From Variovorax boronicumulans NBRC 103145 (GTDB taxonomy: Bacteria > Pseudomonadota > Gammaproteobacteria > Burkholderiales > Burkholderiaceae_C), in contig NZ_BCUS01000001.1 in the NCBI RefSeq assembly GCF_001591345.1, positions 62,001-126,000 of the forward strand: 64,000 bases of DNA, given 5' to 3'. Positions 19,613-28,663 of the stretch are shown piece after piece; position 1 is the stretch's first letter; each line of letters opens with the position of its first letter. Both the position numbers and the translations under genes were made by a program. The notes under the pieces are model-generated. The model was not told the DNA's origin, ran no database searches, and was given only the letters and a program-made list of their open reading frames with translations.

Positions 19613-19646
19613 AAAAAGCCCCGCCGAAACCGGCGGGGCTTTTTTC
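19612..19646. terminator. Bidirectional Rho-independent terminator
   Basis: A-run, AGCCCCGCCG, loop AAAC, CGGCGGGGCT, T-run. The stem is about 9-10 bp, G/C rich, flanked by A on the left and T on the right, so it works for the rightward dctQM operon and for the leftward binding-protein gene ending at 19686. Confidence 0.92.
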
Positions 19647-19685
19647 TTGTGAGGTGCGAAGCGCCGGGTTGCGGCGCCGCGTGCC

Positions 19686-20765
19686 TTACAGCTTCTGCTG
19701 TTGCATGAAGCGGTCGAAGGTGCCTTCGGTGTAGCGGAACCAGGCGTTCTGGTCGGCCAGGAACTTGGACCAGTCGCTGTAGATCTTCTTCCACTCGGGG
19801 TTGCTGTTGTTCAGGTCCGAGTAGATCTGCTGGGCCGACTTGAAAGCGGCGTTCATCACGTCCTGCGAGAACGGACGCAGCTTGGTGCCCGAGCCCACGA
19901 GCTGCTTGAGCGCGATCGGGTTCTTGGCGTCGTACTTGGCCGTCATCGTGATGTTGGCGTGCGCGGCAGCCGCTTCGACCACGGCCTTGAAATCGGCCGA
20001 CAGGCTTTCCCATGCCTTGGTGTTGATGTAGAAGTCGAGCTCGGGGCCGCCTTCCCACCAGCCGGGGTAGTAGTAGAACGGGGCGATCTTGTTGAAGCCC
20101 AGCTTCTGGTCGTCGTACGGGCCGACCCATTCCAGGCCGTCCAGCGTGCCCTTTTCGAGCGCGGGGTACAGGTCGGCGCCGGGGATCGATTGCGGGATCA
20201 CGCCGAAGGGCTCGAGCACCTTGCCGGCGAACGGGTTGGTGCGGAACTTCAGGCCCTTCAGGTCGGCGACCGACTTGATTTCCTTGCGGAACCAGCCGCC
20301 CATCTGCGCGCCCGTGTTGCCGCCCGGCAGGTTGATGATGTTGTACTTGGCGTAGAAGGCGCGCATCAGCTTCAGGCCGTTGCCTTCGTACATCCAGGCG
20401 TTCTGCTGGCGGGTGTTCATGCCGAAGGGCACGGCGCAACCCAGGCAGAAGGTCGGGTCCTTGCCGTAGAAGTAGTAAGGTGCCGTGTGCGCCATTTCGA
20501 CCGCGCCGCTCTGGATGCCGTCGACCACGCCGAAAGCGGGCATCAGCTCGCCGCCCGCGTGCACGGAGATCTGGAACTTGCCGCCCGTCATGTCGCTCAC
20601 GCTCTTCGAGAACACCTCGGCGGTGCCGAAGATGGTGTCCAGCGACTTGGGAAAGCTCGATGCGAGACGCCAGCGAACGGTGGCTTGCGCGTGAACCGCG
20701 GGCGCGATGCCGGCAGCCAGAACGCCCGCGATGCCGGCGTTTTTGATGAGGGAACGACGATCCAT
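19686..20765 (-). CDS. TRAP transporter substrate-binding protein, TakP-like
   Basis: A 359-residue periplasmic binding protein. The N-terminus MDRRSLIKNAGIAGVLAAG carries a twin-arginine-type export signal. The body (SSFPKSLDTIFGTAE, TAPYYFYGKDPTFCLG, GGNTGAQMGGWFRKEI, PYYYYPGWWEGG-like block) closely resembles TakP, which binds alpha-keto acids as a dimer. ATG 20765 is chosen because a CGGAG is 8 bases upstream; a GTG three codons earlier overlaps that site. It is convergent with dctQM across a shared terminator, so binding protein and permeases are made from different promoters. Keto-acid binding is inferred from resemblance. Confidence 0.85.
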   Translation of the reverse strand: MDRRSLIKNAGIAGVLAAGIAPAVHAQATVRWRLASSFPKSLDTIFGTAEVFSKSVSDMTGGKFQISVHAGGELMPAFGVVDGIQSGAVEMAHTAPYYFYGKDPTFCLGCAVPFGMNTRQQNAWMYEGNGLKLMRAFYAKYNIINLPGGNTGAQMGGWFRKEIKSVADLKGLKFRTNPFAGKVLEPFGVIPQSIPGADLYPALEKGTLDGLEWVGPYDDQKLGFNKIAPFYYYPGWWEGGPELDFYINTKAWESLSADFKAVVEAAAAHANITMTAKYDAKNPIALKQLVGSGTKLRPFSQDVMNAAFKSAQQIYSDLNNSNPEWKKIYSDWSKFLADQNAWFRYTEGTFDRFMQQQKL

Positions 20766-20846
20766 TGAATTCACTCCGAGTGCTTTGGAAAAAACAAAAC
20801 GCGGCTTGTGACCGCGTCAGGGACTTTTGTGAGTCCTTTTGATTGT

Positions 20847-20865
20847 AAAAACGCGCTTACACGCG
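20847..20865 (-). terminator. Weak terminator after dxs
   Basis: Read leftward, CGCG, loop TGTAAG, CGCG, then five T. The stem is only 4 bp, but it lies 31 bases past the dxs stop with the T-run in the right place. Confidence 0.35.
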
Positions 20866-20895
20866 GTCGGCGGGGGTTTACCCTGCGACCTCTTG

Positions 20896-22740
20896 TCAAA
20901 CGAAGCGTTTCTTGATCGCGGCAGTAATGCCGTCGGCATCGAGACCGATCGATGCGAGCAGCTTGGCCGGATCGCCGTGCTCGATGAAGCGGTCGGGCAG
21001 GCCCAGTTGCAGCACCGGCTTCTGCACGCCCGCAGCCTGCAGGGCCTCGACCACCGCACTGCCCGCGCCGCCCATGATGGCACCCTCTTCGAGCGTGACG
21101 AGCGCATCGTGCGTGCCCGCGACCTGCAGCAGCAATTCGACGTCGAGCGGCTTGGCCCAGCGCATGTTGACCACGGTGGCGTCGAGCGACTCGGCCGCGG
21201 TGAGCGCCGGGTACAGCAAGGTGCCGAACGCGAGGATGGCGATGCGCTGGCCTTCGCGGCGGACTTCGCCCTTGCCGAAGGGCAGCGCGTCGAGCGTGAG
21301 GTGCGGCGTGGTGCCGGCGCCCGCGCCGCGCGGGTAGCGCACGGCCACCGGGTGGTTCTGTTCGTAGGCGCTCGTCAGCAGCTGGCGGCACTCGCGCTCG
21401 TCGGCCGGGCAGGCGATGCTCATGTTGGGAATACAGCGCAGGAACGGGATGTCGTACGCGCCCGCGTGCGTGGCGCCGTCGGCGCCCACGAGGCCCGCGC
21501 GGTCGAGCGCGAACACCACGGGCAGGTTCTGGATCGCCACGTCGTGGATCAGCTGGTCGTAGGCGCGCTGCAGGAAGGTCGAGTAGATCGCCACCACGGG
21601 CTTCAGGCCCTCGCAGGCCAGGCCGGCGGCGAACGTGACCGCGTGCTGCTCGGCGATGCCGACGTCGTAGTAGCGGTCAGGGAAGCGCTTTTCGAACTCC
21701 ACGAGCCCCGAGCCTTCGCGCATCGCGGGCGTGATGCCCACGAGGCGGCCGTCGTGCGCGGCCGTGTCGCACAGCCACTGGCCGAAGACCTGCGTGAAGG
21801 TCTGCTTGGCCGCCGTGGTCGACTTGACCAGGCCCACCTGCGGATCGAACTTGCCCGGGCCGTGGTAGGCCACCGGGTCGGCTTCGGCCAGCTTGTAGCC
21901 CTGCCCTTTTTTCGTGACCACGTGCAGGAACTGCGGGCCGTCCAGGTGCTTGAGGTTCTCGAGCGTGGGCACCAGCGAGTCGATGTCGTGGCCGTCGATG
22001 GGGCCGACGTAGTTGAAGCCGAACTGCTCGAACAGCGTGGCCGGCACGACCATGCCCTTGGCATGCTGCTCCAGGCGCTTGGCCAGCTCGAACAGCGGCG
22101 GCGCATTGCGCAGCACGCTCTTGCCGACGCTCTTGGCGGCGGCGTAGAAGTTGCCGCTCATGAGCTGCGCGAGGTAGCGGTTGAGCGCGCCCACCGGCGG
22201 GCTGATCGACATGTCGTTGTCGTTCAGGATGACCAGCAGCTTGCAGTCGCACACGCCCGCGTTGTTGAGCGCCTCGAAGGCCATGCCGGCCGTGAGCGCG
22301 CCGTCGCCGATGATGGCCACGGCATGGCGCTTCTCGCCCTTCTGCTTGGCGGCCATGGCCATGCCGAGCGCGGCCGAGATGCTGGTCGACGAGTGGGCGG
22401 TGCCGAAGGTGTCGTACTCGCTCTCGGTGCGCTGCGGAAAGCCCGAGATGCCGCCGAGCTGGCGCAACGTGGGCATGCGCTCGCGCCGGCCCGTGAGGAT
22501 CTTGTGCGGGTAGGTCTGGTGGCCCACGTCCCACACCAGCCGGTCGTGCGGCGTGTTGAACACATGGTGCAGCGCCACCGTCAGCTCGACCGTGCCGAGG
22601 TTGGAGCTCAGGTGGCCGCCGGTGCGCGAGACGTTGTCAAGCACGCAGGCGCGCACCTCGTCGGACAGCTGCTTGAGCTGGGCCCGGTCGTACTGGCGGA
22701 TCGGCGAAGGGTCGTGGAGAGTGGGAAGCAGCGGAGCCAT
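20896..22740 (-). CDS. dxs: 1-deoxy-D-xylulose-5-phosphate synthase
   Basis: A 614-residue thiamine-diphosphate enzyme of full length. [18 protein letters not shown] is the ThDP/Mg-binding motif; [21 protein letters not shown] belongs to the pyrimidine domain and carries the proton-relay residues; [18 protein letters not shown] is conserved near the N-terminus. It joins pyruvate and glyceraldehyde-3-phosphate to start the MEP isoprenoid pathway. It is the last gene of a leftward xseB-ispA-dxs operon, 22 bases after ispA, an arrangement common in Betaproteobacteria that links precursor and prenyl-chain synthesis. Confidence 0.96.
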   Translation of the reverse strand: MAPLLPTLHDPSPIRQYDRAQLKQLSDEVRACVLDNVSRTGGHLSSNLGTVELTVALHHVFNTPHDRLVWDVGHQTYPHKILTGRRERMPTLRQLGGISGFPQRTESEYDTFGTAHSSTSISAALGMAMAAKQKGEKRHAVAIIGDGALTAGMAFEALNNAGVCDCKLLVILNDNDMSISPPVGALNRYLAQLMSGNFYAAAKSVGKSVLRNAPPLFELAKRLEQHAKGMVVPATLFEQFGFNYVGPIDGHDIDSLVPTLENLKHLDGPQFLHVVTKKGQGYKLAEADPVAYHGPGKFDPQVGLVKSTTAAKQTFTQVFGQWLCDTAAHDGRLVGITPAMREGSGLVEFEKRFPDRYYDVGIAEQHAVTFAAGLACEGLKPVVAIYSTFLQRAYDQLIHDVAIQNLPVVFALDRAGLVGADGATHAGAYDIPFLRCIPNMSIACPADERECRQLLTSAYEQNHPVAVRYPRGAGAGTTPHLTLDALPFGKGEVRREGQRIAILAFGTLLYPALTAAESLDATVVNMRWAKPLDVELLLQVAGTHDALVTLEEGAIMGGAGSAVVEALQAAGVQKPVLQLGLPDRFIEHGDPAKLLASIGLDADGITAAIKKRFV

Positions 22741-22762
22741 GGAGGTGGGTTCTTTTTTCTTC

Positions 22763-23692
22763 TCAGCGGTCGCGGTCGACCACCATGTGGGCCAGGGCGC
22801 GCAATGCGGCAGTGTCGGGCAGGCCGCTCTTGTTCAGCGCGGCGATGGCATCGGCGAGCAGCTGGCTCGCCTGCGCGCGCGCGCCGTCCAGGCCGAGCAG
22901 CGACACGTAGGTGGGCTTGTCGGCCGCGGCATCCTTGCCGGCGGTCTTGCCCAGGGTTTGCGAGTCGGCGGTGACGTCGAGGATGTCGTCGACCACCTGG
23001 AACGCCAGGCCGATGGCGGCGCCGTAGTCGCGCAGTGCGGCCAGCGCGGCCGGCGACACGGTGCCGCAGGCGGCGCCCATCTCGACGCTGCCCTGCAGCA
23101 GCGCGCCGGTCTTCAGGCGGTGCATTTCGCGCAGCTGGGTTTCGTTCAGTGCGATGCCGACGCTGGCCAGGTCGATGGCCTGGCCGCCGGCCATGCCCTG
23201 GCTGCCAGCGGCGCGCGCCAGCAGGCGGCACAGCAGGGCCTGCATGGCCGCGGGCACCTCGTCGCCTTCGGGCGCGAGCAGTTCGAAGGCCAGCGCCTGC
23301 AGCGCGTCGCCCGCGAGCAATGCGTCGGCTTCGCCGAACTTCACGTGCACGGTGGGCTTGCCGCGACGCAGCACGTCGTTGTCCATGCACGGCAGGTCGT
23401 CGTGCACCAGCGAATAGGCGTGGATGAGTTCGGTGGCGCAGGCCGCTCGCAGCGCGGCGTGGGCGTTGCCGCCGACCGCTTCATTGGCCGCGAGCACCAG
23501 CAGCGGCCGCAGCCGCTTGCCGCCGTCGAGCACGGCATAGCGCATGGCGTCACCCAGCAGCACCGGCGCATCGACGCCGACCCAGCGCGACAGCGCCGCT
23601 TCGACCGTGGCCAGATGGGGCTCGGCCCAGTTGGCCAGCGTCTTCGCGTCCCAGGGGGTGGTGGCGGTGGAAGTCATCGGGACGGCGCTCAT
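22763..23692 (-). CDS. ispA: Farnesyl (short-chain polyprenyl) diphosphate synthase
   Basis: A 309-residue trans-prenyltransferase. The first Asp-rich motif is DDLPCMDND, after HAYSLVH; the second is DDILD, after [15 protein letters not shown] binds diphosphate. It condenses isopentenyl diphosphate with dimethylallyl/geranyl diphosphate to farnesyl diphosphate, feeding quinones and undecaprenyl carriers. ATG 23692 overlaps the xseB stop as ATGA; a second ATG five codons later is possible. It lies between xseB and dxs in one operon. Confidence 0.94.
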   Translation of the reverse strand: MSAVPMTSTATTPWDAKTLANWAEPHLATVEAALSRWVGVDAPVLLGDAMRYAVLDGGKRLRPLLVLAANEAVGGNAHAALRAACATELIHAYSLVHDDLPCMDNDVLRRGKPTVHVKFGEADALLAGDALQALAFELLAPEGDEVPAAMQALLCRLLARAAGSQGMAGGQAIDLASVGIALNETQLREMHRLKTGALLQGSVEMGAACGTVSPAALAALRDYGAAIGLAFQVVDDILDVTADSQTLGKTAGKDAAADKPTYVSLLGLDGARAQASQLLADAIAALNKSGLPDTAALRALAHMVVDRDR

Positions 23693-23955
23693 TCGGCCGT
23701 CCAGGGCTTGAGGCTGCCCGCGTCGAGCACCTTGATCTGGTCCTCGACCGCCTGCAGCTTGTCGCGGCAGAAGCCGAGCAATGCGGCGCCGCGCTGGTAG
23801 CTGCCCAGCAGCTGGTCCAGCGGGAGCTGGCCCGATTCGAGTTCTGCAACCAGTTGTTCCAGTTCCTGGAGCCCGGCTTCGTAGCTGGCGGGCAGCGGCC
23901 CGGTGTCGGGCGTGGCCGCCGGGCTGGTCGTGGAAGGAGAAGGCACCTTGGGCAT
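23689..23955 (-). CDS. xseB: Exodeoxyribonuclease VII small subunit
   Basis: An 88-residue protein with the XseB signature: [24 protein letters not shown], then [19 protein letters not shown], a two-helix coiled coil that wraps the large subunit. The first 20 residues are a Ser/Thr/Pro-rich unstructured lead. Start ATG 23955 is about 20 bases after a predicted transcription start. The xseA large-subunit gene is not in the window, as is usual. The nuclease degrades single-stranded DNA. Confidence 0.92.
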   Translation of the reverse strand: MPKVPSPSTTSPAATPDTGPLPASYEAGLQELEQLVAELESGQLPLDQLLGSYQRGAALLGFCRDKLQAVEDQIKVLDAGSLKPWTAE

Positions 23956-23981
23956 GCAACGAATCGTGGATGAAACGGAAC

Positions 23982-23987
23982 ATTTTA
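23982..23987 (-). promoter_or_regulatory. Predicted -10 of the xseB-ispA-dxs operon
   Basis: TAAAAT read leftward, 27 bases before the xseB ATG. No convincing -35 at 17 bases; the call rests on this hexamer and its position. Confidence 0.35.
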
Positions 23988-24108
23988 GGGCGGGGGCGCA
24001 ACGAACCGCCGGGCAGCCTGCGCACGCGCGCGCGACCCTTTGCAACACCCTGTATGACGCCCGGGGATGCGGGGCCAAAACCCGGCGGGCGCAAAAATGC
24101 CCCGCGGG

Positions 24109-24114
24109 TACAAT
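24109..24114 (+). promoter_or_regulatory. Predicted -10 of the Rieske oxygenase gene
   Basis: TACAAT followed by a C-rich start region, giving a leader of about 105 bases before the ATG at 24228. The leader has a long pyrimidine tract (24183-24200) and a small CTCCC/GGGAG stem (24198-24211). The -35 is weak. Confidence 0.35.
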
Positions 24115-24227
24115 CCCCGCTTCCCCCGCCGGTCACGCTGGCACACCTCTTCGGGCCGTCACCCTTGCAGACGGCGCCTTCCGTTTTTTCTTTTTTTCTC
24201 CCTGTGGGGAGCTTGGTCAGGTCCTCC

Positions 24228-25373
24228 ATGTCTGATTTAAGTCTTCAACTGCAGCAGGCCGCGAGCCAACTTCCAGTTACCGCGTATTTCGACGAGGCCT
24301 TGTACGCCCGCGAAATGCAGAACCTTTTCGCGCGAGGGCCCCGCTACGTCGGGCACCGACTGGCCGTGCCCGAGCCGGGTGACTTCCACACCCTGCCGCA
24401 AGAGCACCAGGGCCGCGCGCTGGTCCACACGCCCAAGGGCGTGGAGCTCATCTCGAACGTCTGCCGCCACCGCCAGGCCCTGATCCTGCAGGGCCGCGGC
24501 CAGCTCGACACCCAGACCGGCGGCAACATCGTCTGCCCGCTGCACCGCTGGACCTACGCCGCCAAAGACGCGCGCACCACCGGCACGCTGATCGGCGCCC
24601 CGCATTTCGACCAGGACCCGTGCCTGAACCTGCACAACTACCCGCTCACCGAATGGAACGGTCTTCTGTTCGAGAAGAACGCCGACGGCAGCGGCCGTGA
24701 CGTGGCGGCCGACATGGCGGGCCTGGGCCCGCAGGCCGACCTCGACTTCTCGGGCTACGCGCTCGACCGCGTCGAGCTGCACGAGTGCAACTACAACTGG
24801 AAGACCTTCATCGAGGTCTACCTCGAGGACTACCACGTCGGCCCGTTCCACCCCGGCCTGGGCAGCTTCGTCACCTGCGACGACCTGCGCTGGGAGTTCA
24901 AGCCCGAGTTCTCGGTGCAGACGGTGGGCGTGGCCAACCGCCTGGGCCGCGCGGGCAGCCCGGTCTACCAGAAGTGGCAGGAACAGCTGCTCAAGTACCG
25001 CGACGGCAAGCCGCCGAAGTACGGCGCGATCTGGCTCACCTACTACCCGCACGTGATGATCGAGTGGTACCCGCACGTGCTCACCGTGTCGACGCTGCAC
25101 CCGGTGAGCCCGACCAGGACGCTCAACATGGTCGAGTTCTTCTACCCCGAGGAAATCGTCGCCTTCGAGCGCGAATTCGTCGAGGCCCAGCAGGCCGCCT
25201 ACATGGAAACCTGCGTGGAAGACGACGAAATCGCCGAGCGCATGGACGCCGGGCGCCGCGCGCTCATGCTGCGCGGCGACAACGAAACCGGCCCCTACCA
25301 GAGCCCCATGGAAGACGGCATGCAGCAGTTCCACGAGTGGTACCGCAACGCGATGCAACAACCACGCGCCTGA
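24228..25373 (+). CDS. Rieske-type ring-hydroxylating oxygenase, alpha subunit
   Basis: A 381-residue Rieske non-heme iron oxygenase. The [2Fe-2S] ligands are Cys79, His81, Cys103 and His106. The catalytic domain starts with NYNWKTFIEVYLEDYHVGPFHPGL, which carries the two His of the mononuclear iron site and the bridging Asp. The length fits alpha subunits of monooxygenase-like members. Neither a beta subunit nor a reductase/ferredoxin gene is adjacent, so electron transfer partners must be encoded elsewhere. It is divergent from xseB, a neighbourhood I recall from other Comamonadaceae, which suggests a housekeeping rather than xenobiotic role. The substrate is unknown. Confidence 0.88.
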   Translation: MSDLSLQLQQAASQLPVTAYFDEALYAREMQNLFARGPRYVGHRLAVPEPGDFHTLPQEHQGRALVHTPKGVELISNVCRHRQALILQGRGQLDTQTGGNIVCPLHRWTYAAKDARTTGTLIGAPHFDQDPCLNLHNYPLTEWNGLLFEKNADGSGRDVAADMAGLGPQADLDFSGYALDRVELHECNYNWKTFIEVYLEDYHVGPFHPGLGSFVTCDDLRWEFKPEFSVQTVGVANRLGRAGSPVYQKWQEQLLKYRDGKPPKYGAIWLTYYPHVMIEWYPHVLTVSTLHPVSPTRTLNMVEFFYPEEIVAFEREFVEAQQAAYMETCVEDDEIAERMDAGRRALMLRGDNETGPYQSPMEDGMQQFHEWYRNAMQQPRA

Positions 25374-25382
25374 ACGCCGCCC

Positions 25383-25411
25383 GCCCCGCACCCGCCGGGG
25401 CTTTCTTTTTT
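25383..25411 (+). terminator. Rho-independent terminator after the Rieske gene
   Basis: GCCCCG (25383-25388), 7-base loop, CGGGGC (25396-25401), then TTTCTTTTTT. It lies 10 bases after the stop codon and separates this gene from the DMT transporter. Confidence 0.85.
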
Positions 25412-25430
25412 CTGATCTGGATGTCAATCG

Positions 25431-26363
25431 ATGCAAGCGCTGTGGATGGTGCTCGGGGCCTTTCTGTTCGCCACCATGAGCGTGGTCGTGAAGGTGGCCT
25501 CCGAATGGTTCAACAGCGGTGAGATGGTCCTGGGGCGCGGCCTCATCGGCATCGTGTTCCTCTGGCTGCTGGCGCGCAACCGCGGCACCTCGCTGGCCAC
25601 CAAATACCCCGGCATGCATGCCTGGCGCAGCACCATCGGCGTGGTGTCGCTGGGCGCGTGGTTCTACGCCATCGCCCACATGCCGCTAGCCACGGCCGTC
25701 ACGCTCAACTACATGAGCAGCGTGTGGGTCGCGGCCTTCCTGGTCGGCGGCGCGCTGCTGGCCTGGGTGCCGGTGCCCGGGCGCGACGGCCGCATCGAGC
25801 GCCCGCCGCTGCAGGGCCCGCTGGTGATGACGGTGCTCGCGGGCTTTGCCGGCGTGGTGCTCATGCTCAAGCCCACGGTGGGCGGCGGCGACGGCTTCGC
25901 GGGCATGCTGGGCCTGCTGTCGGGCGTCACGGCCGCCTTTGCCTACATGCAGGTGGTGGCGCTGTCGCGCATCGGCGAACCCGAGCTGCGCACGGTCTTC
26001 TACTTCGCGGTCGGCTCGGCCGTGGCCGGCGCCTTCGCCACGGCCGCGACCGGGTTTTCGGGCGGCAGCTCGTGGACGTGGCAGCATGCGCTGTGGCTGC
26101 TGCCGATCGGCCTGCTGGCCGCCCTCGGACAGCTGTGCATGACCCGCGCCTACGCCACCGCCAAGACCCAGGCCGGCACACTGGTGGTGGCGAACCTGCA
26201 ATATTCGGGCATCGTGTTCGCGGCCTTCTACAGCGTGGTGCTGTTCGACGACCGCATCGACGCCGCGGGCTGGGCCGGCATGGCGCTGATCATCGCCAGC
26301 GGCATCGCGGCCACCGTGCTGCGCCAGCGGGCCGTGCCGAAGGCGCCGGCCGAGGAACACTGA
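25431..26363 (+). CDS. DMT-superfamily (EamA) transporter
   Basis: A 310-residue membrane protein with ten expected helices in two EamA repeats. The first repeat opens with ALWMVLGAFLFATMSVVVKVA and the second with GLLSGVTAAFAYMQVVALSRIGEPE; both match the drug/metabolite transporter family. Members export amino acids, nucleobases or other metabolites. The ATG at 25431 is 20 bases after a terminator, so the promoter must overlap or follow it, or some read-through supplies expression. The sulfurtransferase gene begins 53 bases downstream. The substrate cannot be predicted. Confidence 0.85.
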   Translation: MQALWMVLGAFLFATMSVVVKVASEWFNSGEMVLGRGLIGIVFLWLLARNRGTSLATKYPGMHAWRSTIGVVSLGAWFYAIAHMPLATAVTLNYMSSVWVAAFLVGGALLAWVPVPGRDGRIERPPLQGPLVMTVLAGFAGVVLMLKPTVGGGDGFAGMLGLLSGVTAAFAYMQVVALSRIGEPELRTVFYFAVGSAVAGAFATAATGFSGGSSWTWQHALWLLPIGLLAALGQLCMTRAYATAKTQAGTLVVANLQYSGIVFAAFYSVVLFDDRIDAAGWAGMALIIASGIAATVLRQRAVPKAPAEEH

Positions 26364-26416
26364 ACGCAGCAGCCACGGCACCCATCGCCGAACCATTTTT
26401 CGAAGGAGCTCCCGCC

Positions 26417-27325
26417 ATGTACACCACCCTCATCTCCGTCGAACAACTCAGGCAGCTGCGCGAGGGCGACTCGCCCCTCATGGTATTCGACTGCAGCTTC
26501 GACCTCATGAAGCCCGAGGCCGGCGCGCAGCTGTATGCCGCTGCGCACATCCCGGGCGCGCAGTACGCCAACCTGGACACCGACCTCAGCGCCAAGCATG
26601 GCCTGCCCGGCGCGCGCGGCGACGTGGTGGTGGCGCAGGACGACGGCGTGCCCGCCTCGGGCGGGCGCCATCCGCTGCCCAGCCGCGAGAAGTTCGCGGC
26701 CTGGCTGTCGTCGGTGGGTTTTTCCAACACGATGCAGGCCGTGGTGTACGACCGCAACGGCGCCAACTACTGCGGGCGCCTGTGGTGGATGCTCAAGTGG
26801 ATGGGCCACGACGCCGTGGCCGTGCTCGACGGCGGCCTGCAGGCCTGGCAGGCCGCGGGCGGCGAAGTGACCGACCGCGAGGAGCCCGCGCGCTTCCAGT
26901 CGAATTTCGTACAGGGCGAGCCGATCGCCAGGCTCGTGACCACCGACACCGTGGTGCGCCGGCTCGGCCAGCCTGACCAGAACCTGATCGACGCGCGTGC
27001 CGGTGCACGTTACCGCGGCGAAGTGGAACCTCTGGACCCGATCGCGGGTCACATCCCCGGGGCCCTGAACCGGCCCTTCGCCGACAACATCGGTCCCGAC
27101 GGCAAGTTCAAGCCCGCCGCGCAACTGCGCGCCGAGTTCGAAGCACTGCTCGCAGGGCGCGATGCGGCGACCGTCGTCCACCAGTGCGGCAGCGGCGTGA
27201 GCGCCGTGCCCAACCTGCTCGCGATGCAGATCGCGGGGTTCGGGACGACCGCGCTCTATGCCGGCAGCTGGAGCGAATGGAGCAACACGCCGGGGCTGCC
27301 GACCCGGCAAGGCGCAGAACCATGA
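26417..27325 (+). CDS. sseA: Sulfurtransferase, tandem rhodanese (SseA type)
   Basis: A 302-residue tandem rhodanese. The N-terminal inactive domain contains AAHIPGAQYANLDTDLS; the C-terminal domain carries catalytic Cys257 in HQCGSGVSAVPN. The CGSG(V/T) loop is the mercaptopyruvate-sulfurtransferase type rather than the CRKGVT of thiosulfate rhodaneses. It moves sulfane sulfur from 3-mercaptopyruvate (or thiosulfate) to thiol or cyanide acceptors. AAGGAG is 8 bases before the ATG. Its stop overlaps the next ATG as ATGA, tying it to the Zrg-like cluster. Confidence 0.88.
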   Translation: MYTTLISVEQLRQLREGDSPLMVFDCSFDLMKPEAGAQLYAAAHIPGAQYANLDTDLSAKHGLPGARGDVVVAQDDGVPASGGRHPLPSREKFAAWLSSVGFSNTMQAVVYDRNGANYCGRLWWMLKWMGHDAVAVLDGGLQAWQAAGGEVTDREEPARFQSNFVQGEPIARLVTTDTVVRRLGQPDQNLIDARAGARYRGEVEPLDPIAGHIPGALNRPFADNIGPDGKFKPAAQLRAEFEALLAGRDAATVVHQCGSGVSAVPNLLAMQIAGFGTTALYAGSWSEWSNTPGLPTRQGAEP

Positions 27326-27912
27326 TGCACACCCTGCACACCCGACTTCGACGCACGTCGTCCGGCTTCGCACTGACCGCCGCCGCGCTGTTCGCGGCCG
27401 CCGCCCTTCCCGCACACGCCCAGCAACAGCACGCGCATGTGCACGGCCAGCTCAAGCTCGACGTGGCCATCGACGGGCCCACCATCGTGATCGCCATGGA
27501 ATCGCCGCTGGACAACATCGTCGGCTTCGAGCGCGCGTCCAAGACCGACGCCGAGAAGAAGACCGTCGAAGCCGCCATCGCCCAGCTGCGCGCGGCCGAC
27601 AAGCTCTTCACCATCGACCCCGCCGCCAACTGCAAGCTCGGCCCCGTCGACCTGCGCTCCGGCGCGCTCGGCCTGGGCAACCCCGACCCGGCCGAATCGA
27701 GCGGGCACGCGGACCTCGACGCCTCTTTTTCGTTCAACTGCACCCAGGCCGCCGCCGCGAAGTTCATCGACCTGAACCTGTTCTCGGCCTTCAAGGGCGC
27801 ACGCCAGATCGACGTGCAGATCGCCAGTGCGCAAGGCCAGTTCAAGCGCCAGCTGAAGCGCCCGAGCGGCGCGCAGGCGGCGCAGCCTTCCCGCCTGACG
27901 CTGGGCAAGTGA
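27322..27912 (+). CDS. DUF2796 periplasmic protein, ZrgA-like
   Basis: A 196-residue exported protein with a Sec signal peptide (cleavage after ALPAHA), then HAHVHGQLKLDVAIDGPTI, the opening of DUF2796 proteins. Two Cys (in NCKLGPVD and SFNCTQA) probably form a disulfide. In Vibrio the DUF2796 protein ZrgA is the zinc-binding component of a Zrg ABC transporter and carries a long His-rich loop; here that loop is reduced to a single His in ESSGHADLD, leaving only the N-terminal HAHVH cluster. ABC ATPase, permease and DUF3299 genes follow directly. Metal handling, most likely zinc, is inferred. Confidence 0.82.
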   Translation: MMHTLHTRLRRTSSGFALTAAALFAAAALPAHAQQQHAHVHGQLKLDVAIDGPTIVIAMESPLDNIVGFERASKTDAEKKTVEAAIAQLRAADKLFTIDPAANCKLGPVDLRSGALGLGNPDPAESSGHADLDASFSFNCTQAAAAKFIDLNLFSAFKGARQIDVQIASAQGQFKRQLKRPSGAQAAQPSRLTLGK

Positions 27913-27916
27913 CAGC

Positions 27917-28663
27917 GTGAGCACCCTCCCGCAGGCCGAGACCACGCACTTGCGCGTCGTGCTCGCCGCCGAAGCCCTGCGCTTCACCTGGCCCGGCGTG
28001 AAGACACCCTGCATCGACATCGAGGCCCTGCGCATCACGGCGGGTGAGTCCGTGTTCCTGCACGGCCCGAGCGGCTGCGGCAAGAGCACGCTGCTGTCGC
28101 TCTTGGCCGGCGTGCTGGTGGCCGACGAAGGCCGCGTCACGCTGCTGGGCCACGACTGGGCCAAGCTCTCGGGCACGCAGCGCGACCGCGCCCGCGTGGC
28201 GCACGTGGGCTACATCTTCCAGCAGTTCAACCTGCTGCCCTACCTGAGCGTGCTCGACAACGTGCTGCTGCCCTGCCGTTTCTCGGCGCGGCGCGAGGCA
28301 CAGGCTGCGCGCAACGGCAGCTCGCGCGACGAAGCAGAGCACCTGCTCGACCAGATGGGTCTGGACCGCGCGCTGTGGAAGCGCCAGGCGCTGCAGCTCT
28401 CGGTGGGCCAGCAGCAGCGCGTGGCCGCGGCGCGCGCGCTCATCGGCCAGCCCGAGGTCGTCATTGCCGACGAGCCCACCTCCGCACTCGACGAAGACCG
28501 GCGCGAAGCCTTCCTCGACGTGCTGCTCACGGCCTGCGCCGTGAACCACAGCGCGCTCGTGTTCGTGAGCCACGACCAGCGCATCGCACCACGCTTCGCG
28601 CGGCATGTGCTGCTGCCGGAGATCAACCGTGCGGCGAGCAACGCGATGGCGGTGGACGCATGA
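27917..28663 (+). CDS. ABC transporter ATPase of the Zrg-like cluster (LolD/MacB class)
   Basis: A 248-residue ATPase starting at GTG 27917, four bases after the DUF2796 gene. Walker A is GPSGCGKST, the Q-loop follows in YIFQQFNLLPYL, the signature is LSVGQQQRVAAARAL, and Walker B is VVIADEPTSALD. These place it in the LolD/MacB/FtsE class, which drives mechanotransmission-type permeases rather than classic channels. The signature has Val in place of the usual Gly (SVGQ), a common change in this class. Overlap with the permease gene as ATGA shows coupling. Confidence 0.87.
   Translation: MSTLPQAETTHLRVVLAAEALRFTWPGVKTPCIDIEALRITAGESVFLHGPSGCGKSTLLSLLAGVLVADEGRVTLLGHDWAKLSGTQRDRARVAHVGYIFQQFNLLPYLSVLDNVLLPCRFSARREAQAARNGSSRDEAEHLLDQMGLDRALWKRQALQLSVGQQQRVAAARALIGQPEVVIADEPTSALDEDRREAFLDVLLTACAVNHSALVFVSHDQRIAPRFARHVLLPEINRAASNAMAVDA

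Noticed and set aside
20839-22974. A 711-codon + frame opposite dxs
   Set aside because: It is the shadow of dxs; no domain, and composition is that of reversed coding sequence.
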